Assembly (NCBI RefSeq): GCF_000143415.4
Contig: NW_003314270.1
Coordinates: 62,001 to 126,000 of the forward strand
Length of the DNA stretch: 64,000 bases
Source: Selaginella moellendorffii
Lineage: Eukaryota > Streptophyta > Lycopodiopsida > Selaginellales > Selaginellaceae
Reading direction: 5' to 3'
The notes beneath the pieces were generated by a model. The model did no database searches, had not been told where the DNA came from, and saw only the letters and a program-made list of their open reading frames with translations. Shown one piece after another: positions 1 to 11,100 of the stretch (positions are counted from its first letter, which is position 1; each line of letters opens with the position of its first letter). Position numbers and translations under genes: made by a program.

Positions 1-591
1 GATTTCTTTTTTTTTTTTTTTTTCCCGCAATCTTCACTTCAAGTGGATCTTGTTTGATGGTGGGACTAATTGGCTAACGAATTTTTCTTCCTGGCGTGAA
101 GCACTCAATCCCCCTGCGAGAAAAATTTGCTCTTTTGGATATAAAAGAGGATGAGGCAATTCATGTGCTTGGCGACATTGGCGACATAGCTTGCTTGGAG
201 CCATGATGTGAAATAGTTGGTAAATAGTAAATGGAGAAAAAAAAAGCAAAATTTTACCATCCCGCTGGTGAAATCACGTGCATGGTAAATTCGGACGCAA
301 CATGCAAATGCGATGCCAGCCACGCTGGCAGACACGCCAGCTGCCACGCCAGCCCTGTTGACGTTTTAGACACGCTAGCTGCCACGTAGGTCTTGTCGAG
401 GAGGGTCTCTGTGAGAGCCAGGCGGCGTGACGCTGATAGGAGTGAGCTCGCATTGGTGTTCCAACGATAGTTCTAGCGATGATTCTCTAGAATGGAGGCG
501 GAGCTCTCGTGAGGAGCGATTGGTTTCTCGATCGCCGCGGGGACAATGCAGGTACTCTCGATTCCAGCGCGAGCGTCCTCCTAAGATCCAG
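1..591. other. Upstream region of the LRR kinase gene, no gene seen
   Basis: The stretch starts with a T homopolymer at about 7-23 and holds only short overlapping frames without protein-like composition. An open frame enters the kinase gene from position 427 but begins with GTG and is Ser/Arg-rich, so I read it as 5' UTR. Bases 305-370 contain short imperfect repeats of a CACGCTGGCA/CTGCCACGC type. Promoter and 5' UTR of the downstream gene are the likely content. Confidence 0.5.
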
Positions 592-3500
592 ATGGGTCCT
601 TCGATTCCTGGATCCATTGGAGCAGTGGTAGCGCTGCTGCTCGTCCTAGCAGTGGAAGGATCATCGCTGCCGCCATCGCAAATCCAGAGTGTTCTTCGCC
701 TCCAGCGGCTGCTGGGCTACCCATCCGCGCTCGCCCACATCGATTCCAACGCTACCCAGGGCCTGGATTTGTGTGGGATTCCTCCATCGCTGGTGTTTAA
801 TCTCTCCTGCAACTCCAGCGCTGGCTCCTTCTCCTCCACCATCGTCTCCATCCAGATCTTGGGCAATGCCACGAGCCTCTCGCGGGATTTCTCCATGGAG
901 ACGCTGGGGAATCTCCTCTCGGCGCTGCCCGAGCTCGAGATCCTGGGCCTCGTCCACCTCGGCCTCTGGGGATCCATCCCGCCCAAGCTCGACCATCTCC
1001 AATCCCTCCGGGTGCTCGATCTCAGCGAGAATTCCATCTCCGGCGCCCTGCCCGACCGCCTCCGCGCGCTCTCGCGCCTCGAGATCCTCCAGCTCAAGGA
1101 CAATCGCTTGAATGGCACGCTGCCTGGATGGATCGGCGAGCTGCGCAGCCTCCGCGAGCTCGACCTCTCCAACAATGCGATCACTGGCAAGCTGCCCAAG
1201 TCGCTCTTCTCGTCGCGGAGGAATCGCCTCGAGAGATTGGTGGTCTCGCACAACGATTTCTCGGGCAATCTCCCGGATTGGAGCTCCGACAGCCTCCTCG
1301 TCTACTTCAATGCTGGGGCGAATCACATCGGCCCCTCCTTCCCCAAGCTCGGCTATGGCGGCCTCTTACAGTCCCTCCTCCTCGGGCAAAACGATATCAC
1401 CGGCGGCATACCGCACGACGCCGCCGCGCGGCTCGGCGGTGTACGGACGATGGACCTATCGTACAACGAGCTCCACGGCATGCCGCCGGCGGCACTCTTC
1501 CGGCTGGGCCACATTGAGACGCTGGCGCTCAATGGCAACCAGTTCTTGGGGGTTTTGCCCTACAACCTCTCCCTCTCCCCCAGCTTGGCGTTGCTCGATC
1601 TCTCCTCGAATTTCTTCACGGGGCGCGTGCCGGCGAGCTTCCTGGGCAGCGGCGGATCGGTCGTGGTCAGGTTTGGAAAGAATTGCTTCGCGACGCGCGT
1701 GCAGCAGCAGTACACGCGATCGCACTGCGATGCCGCGGCGAGGAAGAGGGCGGCGGCGTCGGCGGCGGCGGCCAGCACGCCGGATTCTCACGACCTGGCG
1801 ATCATCGCTGGGATTGTGGGAGGTGGGATTGCGCTGGTTGGGGCGGTGGCGGTGTTCTTGTGTGTTCTACTTCGATGCTTGAGGCAGCAGAAGGATGACA
1901 AGCCCGTCCAGTATGCCGCTTCTTCGTGCGCGGACACGGCGTCCATTGGCGTCCCCTCGGATCTTCTCTCCAATGCAAGTAAGCATCCTTCTAGAACTAG
2001 ATCTTTCTCTGATTTGCATTGTTTGACACTTCCTTCGATTTCTTTCATTTTTCTAGAACTTGCATTGGACGATTGTGTTCGTTCCTTGTGTTCTTGGTCG
2101 GATTCACTTGTTTGCAAGCTCATTCTTTTCATGAACTTTGATTGTGTTCTTAGCGGTTTTTGTCGAGCTTTACCTTCTTCGGCTTCTTTCAGTTTTCCAG
2201 AACTTGGATTTGATGATTGTTTTCTTTTGTTGTGTTCTTGGTTGGACTTGTTTGTAAGCTCATGTTGTTTCTTCTTTGCATGAACGCCGGTTCCTTTGCT
2301 TCTTTCATATGGTTTTCTAGGGAGTGTTTCGATCGATTCGAGCTTATACGTTTTGTTTTCTTCGATTTTTGCAGGATATCTCTCACAGTCTATACGTTTG
2401 GGTGTCCACTCCACTTCTCACAACCGAGTCTTTTCAGTTCCCGAGCTCGAGGAAGCCACTGCCAACTTTAGTCTGGAGAATCTCATCGGCGAAGGCCAGC
2501 ACGGGAAAGTCTTCAAAGGCAAACTCCATGACGGGACCGTGGCTGCCGTCAAGTGCCTCACGCTGGATTCCAGACAAGACATGAGGCAACTCAAGATCCA
2601 CGTTGAGCTGCTCGTCAAGATCCGCCACAGGCATTTGGTGGGGTACATTGGCTACAGCTTGGACAATGTGATCGACGGAGCGAGGCAGTGCCGAAAGCTC
2701 TATCTTGTCTCCGAGTACATCGACAATGGAACTCTCCGTAACCATCTCTCAAGTAAGTTCGTCACAGGATTGCTGGGCTTAATGTTTTGCTTTTCGGATT
2801 TACCTGTAGAGGCGGAGGGTCGGGAGGTTTTGAGCTGGTCACAGAGATTAGCTGCTGCGATCGGTGCTGGGAGAGGAATTCAGTATCTTCACACTGGTGT
2901 TGTTCCTGGGATTTTTAACAACGACGTGAACATTACCAACGTTCTCATGGATCAAAACTGCGTAGCGAAGTTCACGGACTTCGGTATAGGGAAGCATGCA
3001 CGTACTTCATGCGATTTCGATGTAAGTGTGACGGCTTCCCTTCTTTTATGTTGACGTTTACGGGTTCGTCGTCCACAGGCGAAGGTCTACGTCCAGAAAA
3101 CTCCGGCTCACATAGACTTGGATCACCATCGCAGGTAAGCTAAGGATTGTTTTGTTTTCAATGTAAAACGAGCTCGTCCGTTCTTCTTTTCAGAAAGCTC
3201 GCATCCGATAAAACCGATGTCTACAACTTTGGCTTCATCCTGCTTGAGATCCTCCTCGGAAAGCCGCCGACAATCGAAGACTCCAAGTCGTCTGTCCATC
3301 CAAAAGTCCGAGAACTGGCAAGTTCTTTTCCTTCCTCCAAATTCTCACTAAAAATTCCTATCTCTCTCCAGGAAATGCTTCAAACCGAGCACGTCCCGCG
3401 GTACGAAGTCGTGGACCCAGCGATCATCGGCAACTGCGTAGCTGAATCTCTCACGACGGTGCTGGAAATCGCCGCTAAGTGCCTCTCGGAGGAACCATCG

Positions 3501-3692
3501 AGCAGGCCATCCATGGAAGACGTGCTCTGGAACCTCCAATACGCTGCCCAAGTCCAGGATAGAGTGAGTGGAGAGTGCTCGGAGGAGCTTCCGTACGTCT
3601 CTCCACCGAGATCTCGGTTTAACCGGCAAGCCATCCGTACGTCCGGGATCACCAACAGGAAGAACGAGTCAGGACCAGAGTTCCTGAGATAA
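592..3692 (+). CDS. LRR receptor-like protein kinase, probably inactive (At3g03770-like)
   Basis: Membrane receptor-like kinase. The chosen ATG at 592 starts a signal peptide (MGPSIPGSIGAVVALLLVLA). About eight leucine-rich repeats follow, then a transmembrane segment near residues 400-427 (coded around 1795-1875) and a cytoplasmic kinase-like domain. Readable exons are 592-1978, 2375-2752, 2810-3020, 3079-3134, 3194-3317 and 3372-3692. The kinase part keeps GEGQHGKVFKG and the VAIK-type lysine (AAVKCL), but the HRD catalytic loop is replaced by IFNNDVNITNVLMD, while TDFG is kept. Loss of HRD is typical of the plant probable-inactive LRR kinase group related to At3g03770, so signalling by scaffolding is inferred. 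The last intron (3318-3371) would be GC-AG; it is 54 nt with no stop, so retention would add 18 residues in frame. The gene ends inside a tandem duplication. Confidence 0.85.
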
Positions 3693-4005
3693 CTTATAAG
3701 TATATACTCGTAAACTGCGAGGTATATTCTGGTAGTAGAATACACGGCTAGCATATTCCTAGGATTTATTTGAATGGGATAAACCCTAGCGAGCTATGGC
3801 ACTCGGGCCCGATATCAGGGTTTCGACGCCAACAGGAAGAACGAGTCAGGACCAGAGTTCCTGAGATAACTTATAAGTATATACTCGTAAACTGCGAGGT
3901 ATATTCTGGTAGTAGAATACACGGCTAGCATATTCCTAGGATTTATTTGAATGGGATAAACCCTAGCGAGCTATGGCACTCGGGCCCGATATCAGGGTTT
4001 CGACG
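3652..4005. repeat. Perfect 177-bp tandem duplication spanning a gene boundary
   Basis: Copy 1 is 3652-3828 and copy 2 is 3829-4005; by eye they are identical. Each copy contains the last codons and stop of the LRR kinase gene, the whole intergenic spacer, and the first codons of the ISE2 gene (ATG at 3796 in copy 1, 3973 in copy 2). The identity implies a recent event or an assembly artefact. Confidence 0.93.
3796..3864 (+). other. Upstream ORF made by the duplicated ISE2 start codon
   Basis: The ATG at 3796 in repeat copy 1 is the exact counterpart of the ISE2 start. It reads MALGPDIRVST like ISE2, then runs into the second copy of the kinase 3' end and stops at TGA after 22 codons. If transcription starts upstream of copy 1, this would be an upstream ORF in the ISE2 leader. 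Whether it is transcribed is unknown. Confidence 0.5.
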
Positions 4006-7000
4006 CTGCATTCTCCGCCGATTCTTCGCCGCGCCGTGGCCCCGTGTACCTTGCGGAGAGGGTACGCAGGGAATCTGCTACGGCGGGGAGGATTTGTCGG
4101 ATTGACGCGGCATTGGCGAGGAAATGCCGTGAGGGATGAGAATGCGATTGCAGGGAAGGGGGAGAAATCAATGCTGGGTGCGTTTAGCGAAGAGGATGAG
4201 GATTGCAGCGATGGGAGTGAAGAGGAATCCTCCGGGGAAGAGGAGGATTTTGGTTTCGGAGAATTTCGGTTCGCTTCGGACGATGGCGCAGAGGAGGGCG
4301 CTGATGATGCTAGCGAGGAGCTGGATTCTTTTGCCGAAAGGGCCAGGAGAATCGACGATCTCTGCGCCAAGGTAGCACAGGGAAAACAAATATCTTCTGC
4401 CGATCTCATCGGGCTGTATAGCTTCCGGCTCGATAAGTTTCAGGTAATCCATTCGCTCGTTTATTTTTCTCTCGTACTCACAGATATTCGTGTTGGTGAT
4501 CTAAAGCGTTTGGCTATAGAAGGATTTCTTAAAGGATCATCAGTGGTGGTCAGTGCACCAACAAGCAGTGGAAAGACTTTGATCGCCGAAGCTGCCGCAG
4601 CTGCAACGCTGGCTAAATGCAAGAGGTTGTTCTACACGACACCTTTGAAGGCACTCTCAAACCAGAAATTCAGAGACTTCAGGTAAGAAAAGACGTTCTC
4701 GGTGGACAAAAAAAAGACTTAAGTTGCTTCTTTCAGGAAAATTTTCGGTGATTCGAGCGTTGGACTTCTCACTGGTGATGTTTCTATCAATCGAGATGCT
4801 CCAATTGTGATCATGACCACCGAGATTATGCGTAACAAGTTTTATTTGAGGTTAGTAATGCTGGGATAGCTTTGGAATTTGACTCCAATTTTTATCACAG
4901 TGCTGGCAATGAGGATGTGCTTCAAGACCTCGATGTTGTCGTGCTCGATGAAATCCATTATATCAGTGATCTCACACGAGGCACGGTGTGGGAGGAAACG
5001 GCAAGGGTTTTTATATTTGCAATGTAGTATAAATTGCTGACTTTGGAGTTGCAGGTGATTTACTGTCCAAAGAGGATTAAACTTGTCTGCTTATCAGCGA
5101 CTATTGCAAATCCTGACGAGTTAGCAGGATGGATAGCAAAGGTATGTCGGCATTTTTATTTTAAACAAACACTTACACCTTGATGATAAAGGTTCATGGA
5201 CCAACGGAGCTCATCACGTCGTATAGAAGGCCCGTCCCTTTGACTTGGCATATCTCGAGGCGTTCTCAAATGTTACCCCTTCTGAACGAGAAAGGCACAG
5301 CTATCAACAGGTACTCTGCGCTTGTCTCTTTTGTCTAGTCTGAATCAGTTTGCCTTGACACTCAGGAACTTTCAGGAAGCTTCTCATTGATAAGAAACAG
5401 TTGGAAGAAGTTAACTCGAGAAAGATCAGGGGAAGGATCAGCACGCTGGAGAAAATGACTGAAGAGCAGCTGCAAGTTCTTCTTCGTGTTCAGGTTTTTC
5501 TGACGATACTCTTTGGACAATTATCTAACTCGTGCATTTCATGCCAGGTTCCTCGTATCTCTGACACTCTGAAACAAATGGTAGAGCGAACTATGCTACC
5601 AGCCATTTGGTTTATTTTGAGTAGAAGGCGCTGTGACGAAGCCGTGCAGTATTTGCAACACGCGAATTTGCTAGCCGAGGACGAGTTTCAGCAGATTGAT
5701 CTAGCACTTAAATCTTTTCGAGAGCAATATCCAGATGCCATCAGAGAAGCAGCTGTTCGGCCTCTTTACCAAGGTGTTGCTGCACATCACGCAGGTTGCC
5801 TACCTCTGTGGAAGAGTTTTATTGAAGAGCTTTTTCAAAAGGGATTGGTGAAAGTGGTGTTTGCAACCGAAACATTGGCAGCCGGGATCAACATGCCAGC
5901 CAGAACTACGGTTTTATCATCGTTTTCCGGAAAGTATCAACGACGAATTAGTGCCAATGTCGTACTTCAGATGGCTGGAAGAGCAGGTAGAAGAGGAATC
6001 GACAAAGAAGGTCACGTAGTTGTTGTCCAAACACCATTTAGAGGGCCCGAAGAATGCTACAAAATGCTACGAACAGGGTTGGAACCGCTTGTTTCGCAAT
6101 TCACAGCTACATATGGGATGGCTCTGAATTTACTAGAGGTGCGTTTTAACTACTAAAGTTTTTCCTCATGTTTGTCTTTGTCATTCTCAGGACTCGGCCG
6201 TCGAAAGTGAAACTCTGTCCAGTGAACAACGCCAAAGCTTTGGAGAAGCACGAAGCTTGATTGAACAGAGTTTTGGAAACTATATTGGAAGTGAGATTCT
6301 AACGGGTGCGAGAGCTAAGATGGTTCAAATAAGTTCCGAAATCGAGACACTAGAAAGTGGACAGTCTACAGATTCTCTTAGTAAACTGTACGAGGAGAAA
6401 ATTAACGAGTTCAACAAAATGCGTGAGAAAGTTGAGGTAAATGTCAGCCTAGTTTTTTATATTGTTGGTAACATTCTGTTTGCAGACACAAGAACGCAAA
6501 GAGCGAAGCCTTCGTTTTAAATTTGAGAGGCATAGGCTATCCTTTTTGCAGAGTCAGCTTAAACAACTTTCACTGGAGCAAGTTCCATATGTTTTACTGA
6601 CGTACGAAGATATCAACACTGGCGAAGGTCATACGCTTTCTGTGGCTGTTTTCCACATGACAGAAAACAATCCATTTATCCTGGGAGTAAACGAGGTACA
6701 TACTTCTGTTTTTCTTTCCCATATGTGAATTATGTCTCCCAGAATCACGAACCCAAGGTGGAAGACATGGATGCTTCCTTTATTGGAGTTGGCTGTGACA
6801 GTTTTTTATATCGTTTCCCCTTGAAAGTGGTGAGGAAAGTTTACAGGAGCACGATAGGAGCTGAGGAACGCACAGCTCTGAAAAGCAATCTCGCCGATGT
6901 TCAGTGGGAAATCGTTGGAAACGATAATGTTTCCCGCTGTCAATCATCATTTCCTCCACATGGTTATGAAGTGCCTGTTCCCAACACTCTTACAAGTGAA

Positions 7001-8058
7001 TGTGCGGTAAGGCATTTTCGTTTTCTTTCATGAGCTGAAGTTCATTGTTTAGATGCCGGAGGAGCTTGTTACTGCCGAGAAATTGCTGCTGATGCAGCAA
7101 AGAAGCCTTGGAAAATGGTCAAGGAGGCTCGCGGAGATTGACGAAGTTGAAATTGACAATCTTGTTGCGAAAGTGAAACAAATGCGGGAGGAGAAAGTAG
7201 CTCGATTAAAAGCGAAACTGGAACGGATAGGGAAGCGTATAAAAGGCATGCAGCCTTCAGGATGGAAAGAATTCTTACAGGTACGTACGTAGGATGGTAA
7301 AACATTAAACTCGTACTTGTTTTTTCCAGGTAGTGAAAATCTTGAAAGATGCTGGAGCAATGGACCGAAACACCCACAAGCTTTTACCACTTGGTGAAAT
7401 CGCTCGAGCTATACGTGGATCGAACGAGCTTTGGCTGGCTATAGCTCTTCGAGATGAAGCTCTGTTGTCGTTAAAGCCATCAGAGCTAGCCGCAGTTGCC
7501 GCCGCACTGGTCACTGAAAGTCCGAAGTCAATTCCAGATAATGAATACAGGTCAGTATCGATTTATGATCTCGTTGTTGCTTTAGCCAGTTCCTTTTTTC
7601 CAGGACGATATACGAGCCCTCCGCTGTGGTGAAAGAATGGGTGGAGAAGATGCAATCTGAACGACTCTGGCTATATGGCTTGCAAGAGAATCACAATGTC
7701 GAGGTAAGCCATATTTTCGCTTTACTTCCAGTTGCTAAAAACTTTTTCATGCATTAGTTTGCATGCGATCTGGATCCACAGCTTGCGGGCTTCGTTGAAG
7801 CTTGGGCTGCAGGAGTGAACTGGAAAGAGCTAGAGATCGAAGACATTATGGATGAAGGCGATTTTGCTAGACTTCTACGCCGAACCATTGACCTTTTATC
7901 TCAGGTTAGTAAATCACTTAACGTTTTCTTTTTTTCTTAACGCTGTTTTCTGGCAGATTCCTCATTTGCCTCACATCGACAGCGAGCTGTCTAAGATCGC
8001 CAAAGAAGCTGCCAGAAATATGGATAGACCTCCCATCAGCGAACCCGTGGGAGAATAG
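3973..8058 (+). CDS. ISE2: Chloroplast DExH-box RNA helicase ISE2 (multi-exon)
   Basis: Ski2/Mtr4-like RNA helicase; in Arabidopsis the orthologue acts in chloroplast RNA processing and affects plasmodesmata. The N-terminus is basic and transit-peptide-like, followed by an acidic stretch (about residues 70-120). Helicase motifs in order: Walker A APTSSGKT (about 4555), DEIH box (about 4945), SATIANPDELAGW (about 5096), AAHHAGCLPLWKSFIEELF and VKVVFATETLAAGINMPART (about 5780-5910), then QMAGRAGRRGID. The C-terminal DSHCT-type region ends MDEGDFARLLRRTIDLL and RNMDRPPISEP. Roughly fifteen introns of 45-65 nt interrupt it; the first is 4444-4506. Stop at 8056-8058, 40 bp from the convergent bHLH gene. 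The start codon lies in a duplicated segment, so a second identical ATG precedes it. Confidence 0.93.
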
Positions 8059-8098
8059 TTCAAACTTATGATACATTACACACACCATTCAACGCTTT

Positions 8099-9262
8099 TT
8101 AGTACACGTTTGGTAGCGGCTGTGCGATTGTCAAGAGAGCAGAGTGCAGCGATTCTCGGGCGAAATGATTGATATCCTTGGCCTGTGGTATTTGATAGAG
8201 TTAATTGCATTGCTCAGTGACGGACCATCTTACGTACCTTGCTGTGGATACAATAGATAATCTGGCTACCGTGGGCGGAGACAGTGGCATTGAGAAGTAT
8301 AAGCTGGTGCTGTCTCATGGCCCACAGAATGTTCACGAACAACGAAGCTCGTCTGCTGCAAGTCATGTTCAGGAAGACATTATCGCGGCACACGTGAAGA
8401 GCTACTAGAGGTGTTGAGACAAAGACAACGCTTTGAAAAGAAGGGACCGTTTCCTGCGATCGCTGGTTTACGATGATTGCACCCGAGTCACCAGAGCTGG
8501 ACTGAGAAACTCTTGCTGCTCGTTGGAGAATGTCGGACTTCTTCTTGGTGAGCTCCTCGATACTTAGCCGGAGAAAGCTGATATACTTGATGATCTCTCC
8601 TACGACGGTCGACTTGTCCGTCTAGAAAGGCGGAAGAATAGGAACAGAAGAATCAGTCAGCTAGATGAGAGAATTTCAAGAAAGAAGAAGACTACCTTCG
8701 AGCTTGGTTCTGGCAGTAAGGACCTCAGTATACAGAACAGGCGGTTCATCCCTTTGCGACGCTCTCTCTCGGACCAGATGTGACTCTCTCTTTGAGCCAG
8801 AGGCCTCTTGCCTGGCCACTTTTGCTGAACACCCAGAGCTTTCTCCAGCACTTGACTTCGACACGAAGAGATTGAAGGTCGCGTCGTAAGCTGCTGCTGG
8901 CCTTTCAAGGTGTTGTACCCGGGAATGCGAAGGTCTGCTTCTTTTCCTATTGTCATCGCTTGGAAAACTGACGAGCTACCTTGATTTCTAGCGTCGAGGC
9001 TATCCAAGTTCACGCTCAGAGGATTGGAAGAACCAAATGCGAATTGCGCCGGTTGCCAACTCTCAGTTTGGAAGAAGGTGTTATCCATCGCCAATTCACG
9101 TTTTTCGATTCCAGCTGCGACAATCAAAGATGAGAGGGGTATGCGCTCTTCCTGTTCTAATTCTATCTGGAGCTTCGGTGCTGTATACTCGCAGGGACCA
9201 GGGGCAGAGAATTCAGAACAACCATCAAGATACACAGAAGGATGAAAGCACCGAGAAGCCAT
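8099..9262 (-). CDS. bHLH transcription factor, ZHOUPI/bHLH95-like
   Basis: Nuclear DNA-binding factor. Three exons are readable on the minus strand: 9262-8696, 8621-8238 and 8182-8099, giving about 344 residues. The bHLH domain spans the first intron: HIWSERERRKGMNRLFCILR, then SLLPEPSSK, then TDKSTVVGEIIKYISFLRLS. The H-I-W-x-E-R-E-R-R-K basic region resembles Arabidopsis bHLH95 (ZHOUPI/RGE1), which acts in embryo-surrounding endosperm with ICE1; a lycophyte has no endosperm, so the role here is open. The C-terminal part (VVFVSTPLVALHVCRDN and onward) looks like the ACT-like fold common in such factors. A third exon is inferred from a strong donor (AAG|GTACGTAAG) and acceptor; without splicing the protein would end at 8214. 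A further small intron in exon 1 near 8935-8985 is possible. Confidence 0.8.
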
Positions 9263-9472
9263 TGCTCAACTGGAACCGTCGAACTTGCTAGAGGTCTCTT
9301 AAAGCCCCGAGAGCATTACATTCGCGCCATGAAGGAGACAAAAGTGTATGCAATTTGACAACACAAAAACCATCTGAGGCGTTGTATGAGGTGCCGGTTG
9401 GATGGCTGCAAAGTTTCCAGGTAGAAAGCAAACTCGAGCTTGAATGCGTTCAGCGCGTGCAACACAAGCGCG

Positions 9473-9724
9473 ATGCCATGGTATGGACGACGTCTCAACA
9501 GATGCCTTGAATGCAGAGAGCTGTGGAAGGCTCTGTGTGACAACAACGTCACCATGCGCAATATCAGGACCGACCTTTACAATTGGCAGCTCAGCTCAGC
9601 TCTCTCCAATCCTCAAATGAGGTAAGTAAGTGGTCTCTTTCGTATTTACAAAGACAGCTGGTCGTTCGTTCTATGTATCTCCAGGTTCAACTGGAACCGT
9701 TTCCATTACGAAGAAAGAATGTAG
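9473..9724 (+). CDS. Hypothetical small two-exon gene
   Basis: I do not recognise this product. An ATG at 9473 opens a frame that reaches a strong donor (ATGAG|GTAAGTAAG) at 9621; an acceptor TCTCCAG ends at 9684, and the joined frame continues FNWNRFHYEERM before TAG at 9722-9724. The result is 62 residues. The frame upstream of the ATG is closed, so it could instead be the 3' end of a larger, broken gene. The splice signals are the main support. Confidence 0.3.
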
Positions 9725-9805
9725 GATATCAAAGATTGTGCATTTCAAGGTCGACAAAACTGAATTGCCTGGCGCTAAATAAGATACGCAGCAGAGGAAC
9801 GAACA

Positions 9806-10276
9806 TGGAGGAGTTATATCAGCTTCAAGGACAAAAGCTTGGCCTCCCGGACAACACTCCGTTCCCTGGCATCGAGATGTACGGAATTTGGATTCACGTA
9901 AGTTTGTCTGATTCGAGTGCATTTACTCACAAAGTTTTGTTTGGAAGGGAAGAGTTGCTACGGGATGTGATTCTAACGTTTCTATCACAGCTAACTCGAC
10001 TCCTTGCGTTTTTGTAGGTGCTCGTTCGAACGAGAAAAACCAACGAGATTCTACAAAGTTTTGTTTCTGTGTCGATCAAGTTTGCCGGTATGTGATATTC
10101 AGTTTTCTATCACAGCTAACTCGATCCTTGCGTTTTTGCAGGTGCTCGTTCGAACGAGAAAAACCAACAAGGTGCCACAAAGTTTTGTTTCTGTGTCGAT
10201 CACGATATTAACTTTTAACTCGACTCCTTCCGTTTTACAGTGCTCGTTCCAACGGGATGCCACTTACCTGGCCTGA
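9806..10276 (+). other. Coding-like exon followed by tandem exon-like repeats
   Basis: A frame starting MEELYQLQGQKLGLPDNTPF at 9806 ends at a good donor (CAC|GTAAGTTTG, about 9898). Downstream lie repeated acceptor-exon units (see the repeat entry) that could continue it, for example HVLVRTRKTNEILQSF. No family is recognised. This is either a small lineage-specific gene whose last exon has multiplied, or a decaying gene. Confidence 0.3.
9962..10260. repeat. Tandem repeat of a 125-bp intron-plus-exon unit, 2.5 copies
   Basis: Unit 1 (about 9962-10086) and unit 2 (about 10087-10207) share a T-rich tract with TCTATCACAGCTAACTCGA, an acceptor-like TTTTTGTAG/TTTTTGCAG, and GTGCTCGTTCGAACGAGAAA. 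A third, shorter and more diverged unit (about 10208-10260) keeps AACTCGACTCCTTCCGTTTT, ACAG and TGCTCGTTCCAACG. Each unit thus has the form of an intron end plus exon start. Confidence 0.75.
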
Positions 10277-11100
10277 ATGGTTACCGCTGCTGAGACGCTC
10301 AAGGATTGGGTCGAGCTCATTCGGTTTTGAACCGGGCTCGAGAGATTCACGATTGGGTCTTCTCGCGGCAGTCTCTCGTGCTGAGCTCGCGGCTCTACCT
10401 CTCGAATCTCCTTGTGGAGATGTACGGCAGGTGTGGGAGCATCGAGAGCGCCGAGGAGACCTTTGCGGGAATCTCTCCCAAAGACTCTCACTCGTGGGTT
10501 CTCATGATCTCCGCGTACGGAAAGAATGGGTTTCTCGTCCAGGCTAAGAAAACGTTTGATCTAATGCCGAACCCCAGTCTAGTTGCGTGGAATTGCCTTC
10601 TCGGCGCGTTATACCCGGCTTGGGCATTTGCGAGAATCCGAGGGAATCTTTTGTGGAATGCCTGCGTGGGATATCTTCTCACATACGGCGATGCTTGCCG
10701 CATTTAAGTGTTTTGTTTGATGCCATACCGGAGTGGGACGTGGTTTGCTGCAACATACTATTGGCAGCAAATGAAAGCAGGCAAATGATTTGTTTAATTC
10801 GATGCGCGAGTGGACACTTATGTCATACAAACACCATTCTAAACATATTATCGAGATCATCAAAAGATTCCGGGAATCTTGACCAGGCCGTGTCTTTGTT
10901 TCGTATGCTCTTGCAGAAAGACCAGGCCAAGCAAAGCTTCGTGGAATATAATGGTGGCGGGCATGGTTATACATTGGAAATGGGCTTTATAATCCTTCTT
11001 ATTATTACCACACGCATGGTTTGCGACCCTTGGTATTGTTTCAACGAGTCTTCTCATGAGAGCCAATTACGTAGAGAGGCGGCCATGGTTGCATCCAGCC
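10266..11100 (+). pseudogene. Decayed PPR gene, copy 1
   Basis: The 5' part is recognisably PPR: GRAHSVLNRAREIHDWVF, LSNLLVEMYGRCGSIESAEE, HSWVLMISAYGKNGFLVQAK and SLVAWNCLLGA. It is broken by an early frameshift, by an extra T in GGCGCGTTATAC (about 10607) and by internal deletions after AMLAAF (about 10705). From about 10491 it parallels the second copy that starts near 12403, but spans only about 610 bp where that copy has about 1,170 bp. Remnants such as CTTCTCATGAGAGCCAA (about 11050) mark the 3' end. Confidence 0.75.

Noticed and set aside
661-1326. 221-codon minus-strand open frame inside the LRR kinase gene
   Set aside because: Rich in Glu/Arg/Ile because it is antisense to leucine repeats; no independent support.
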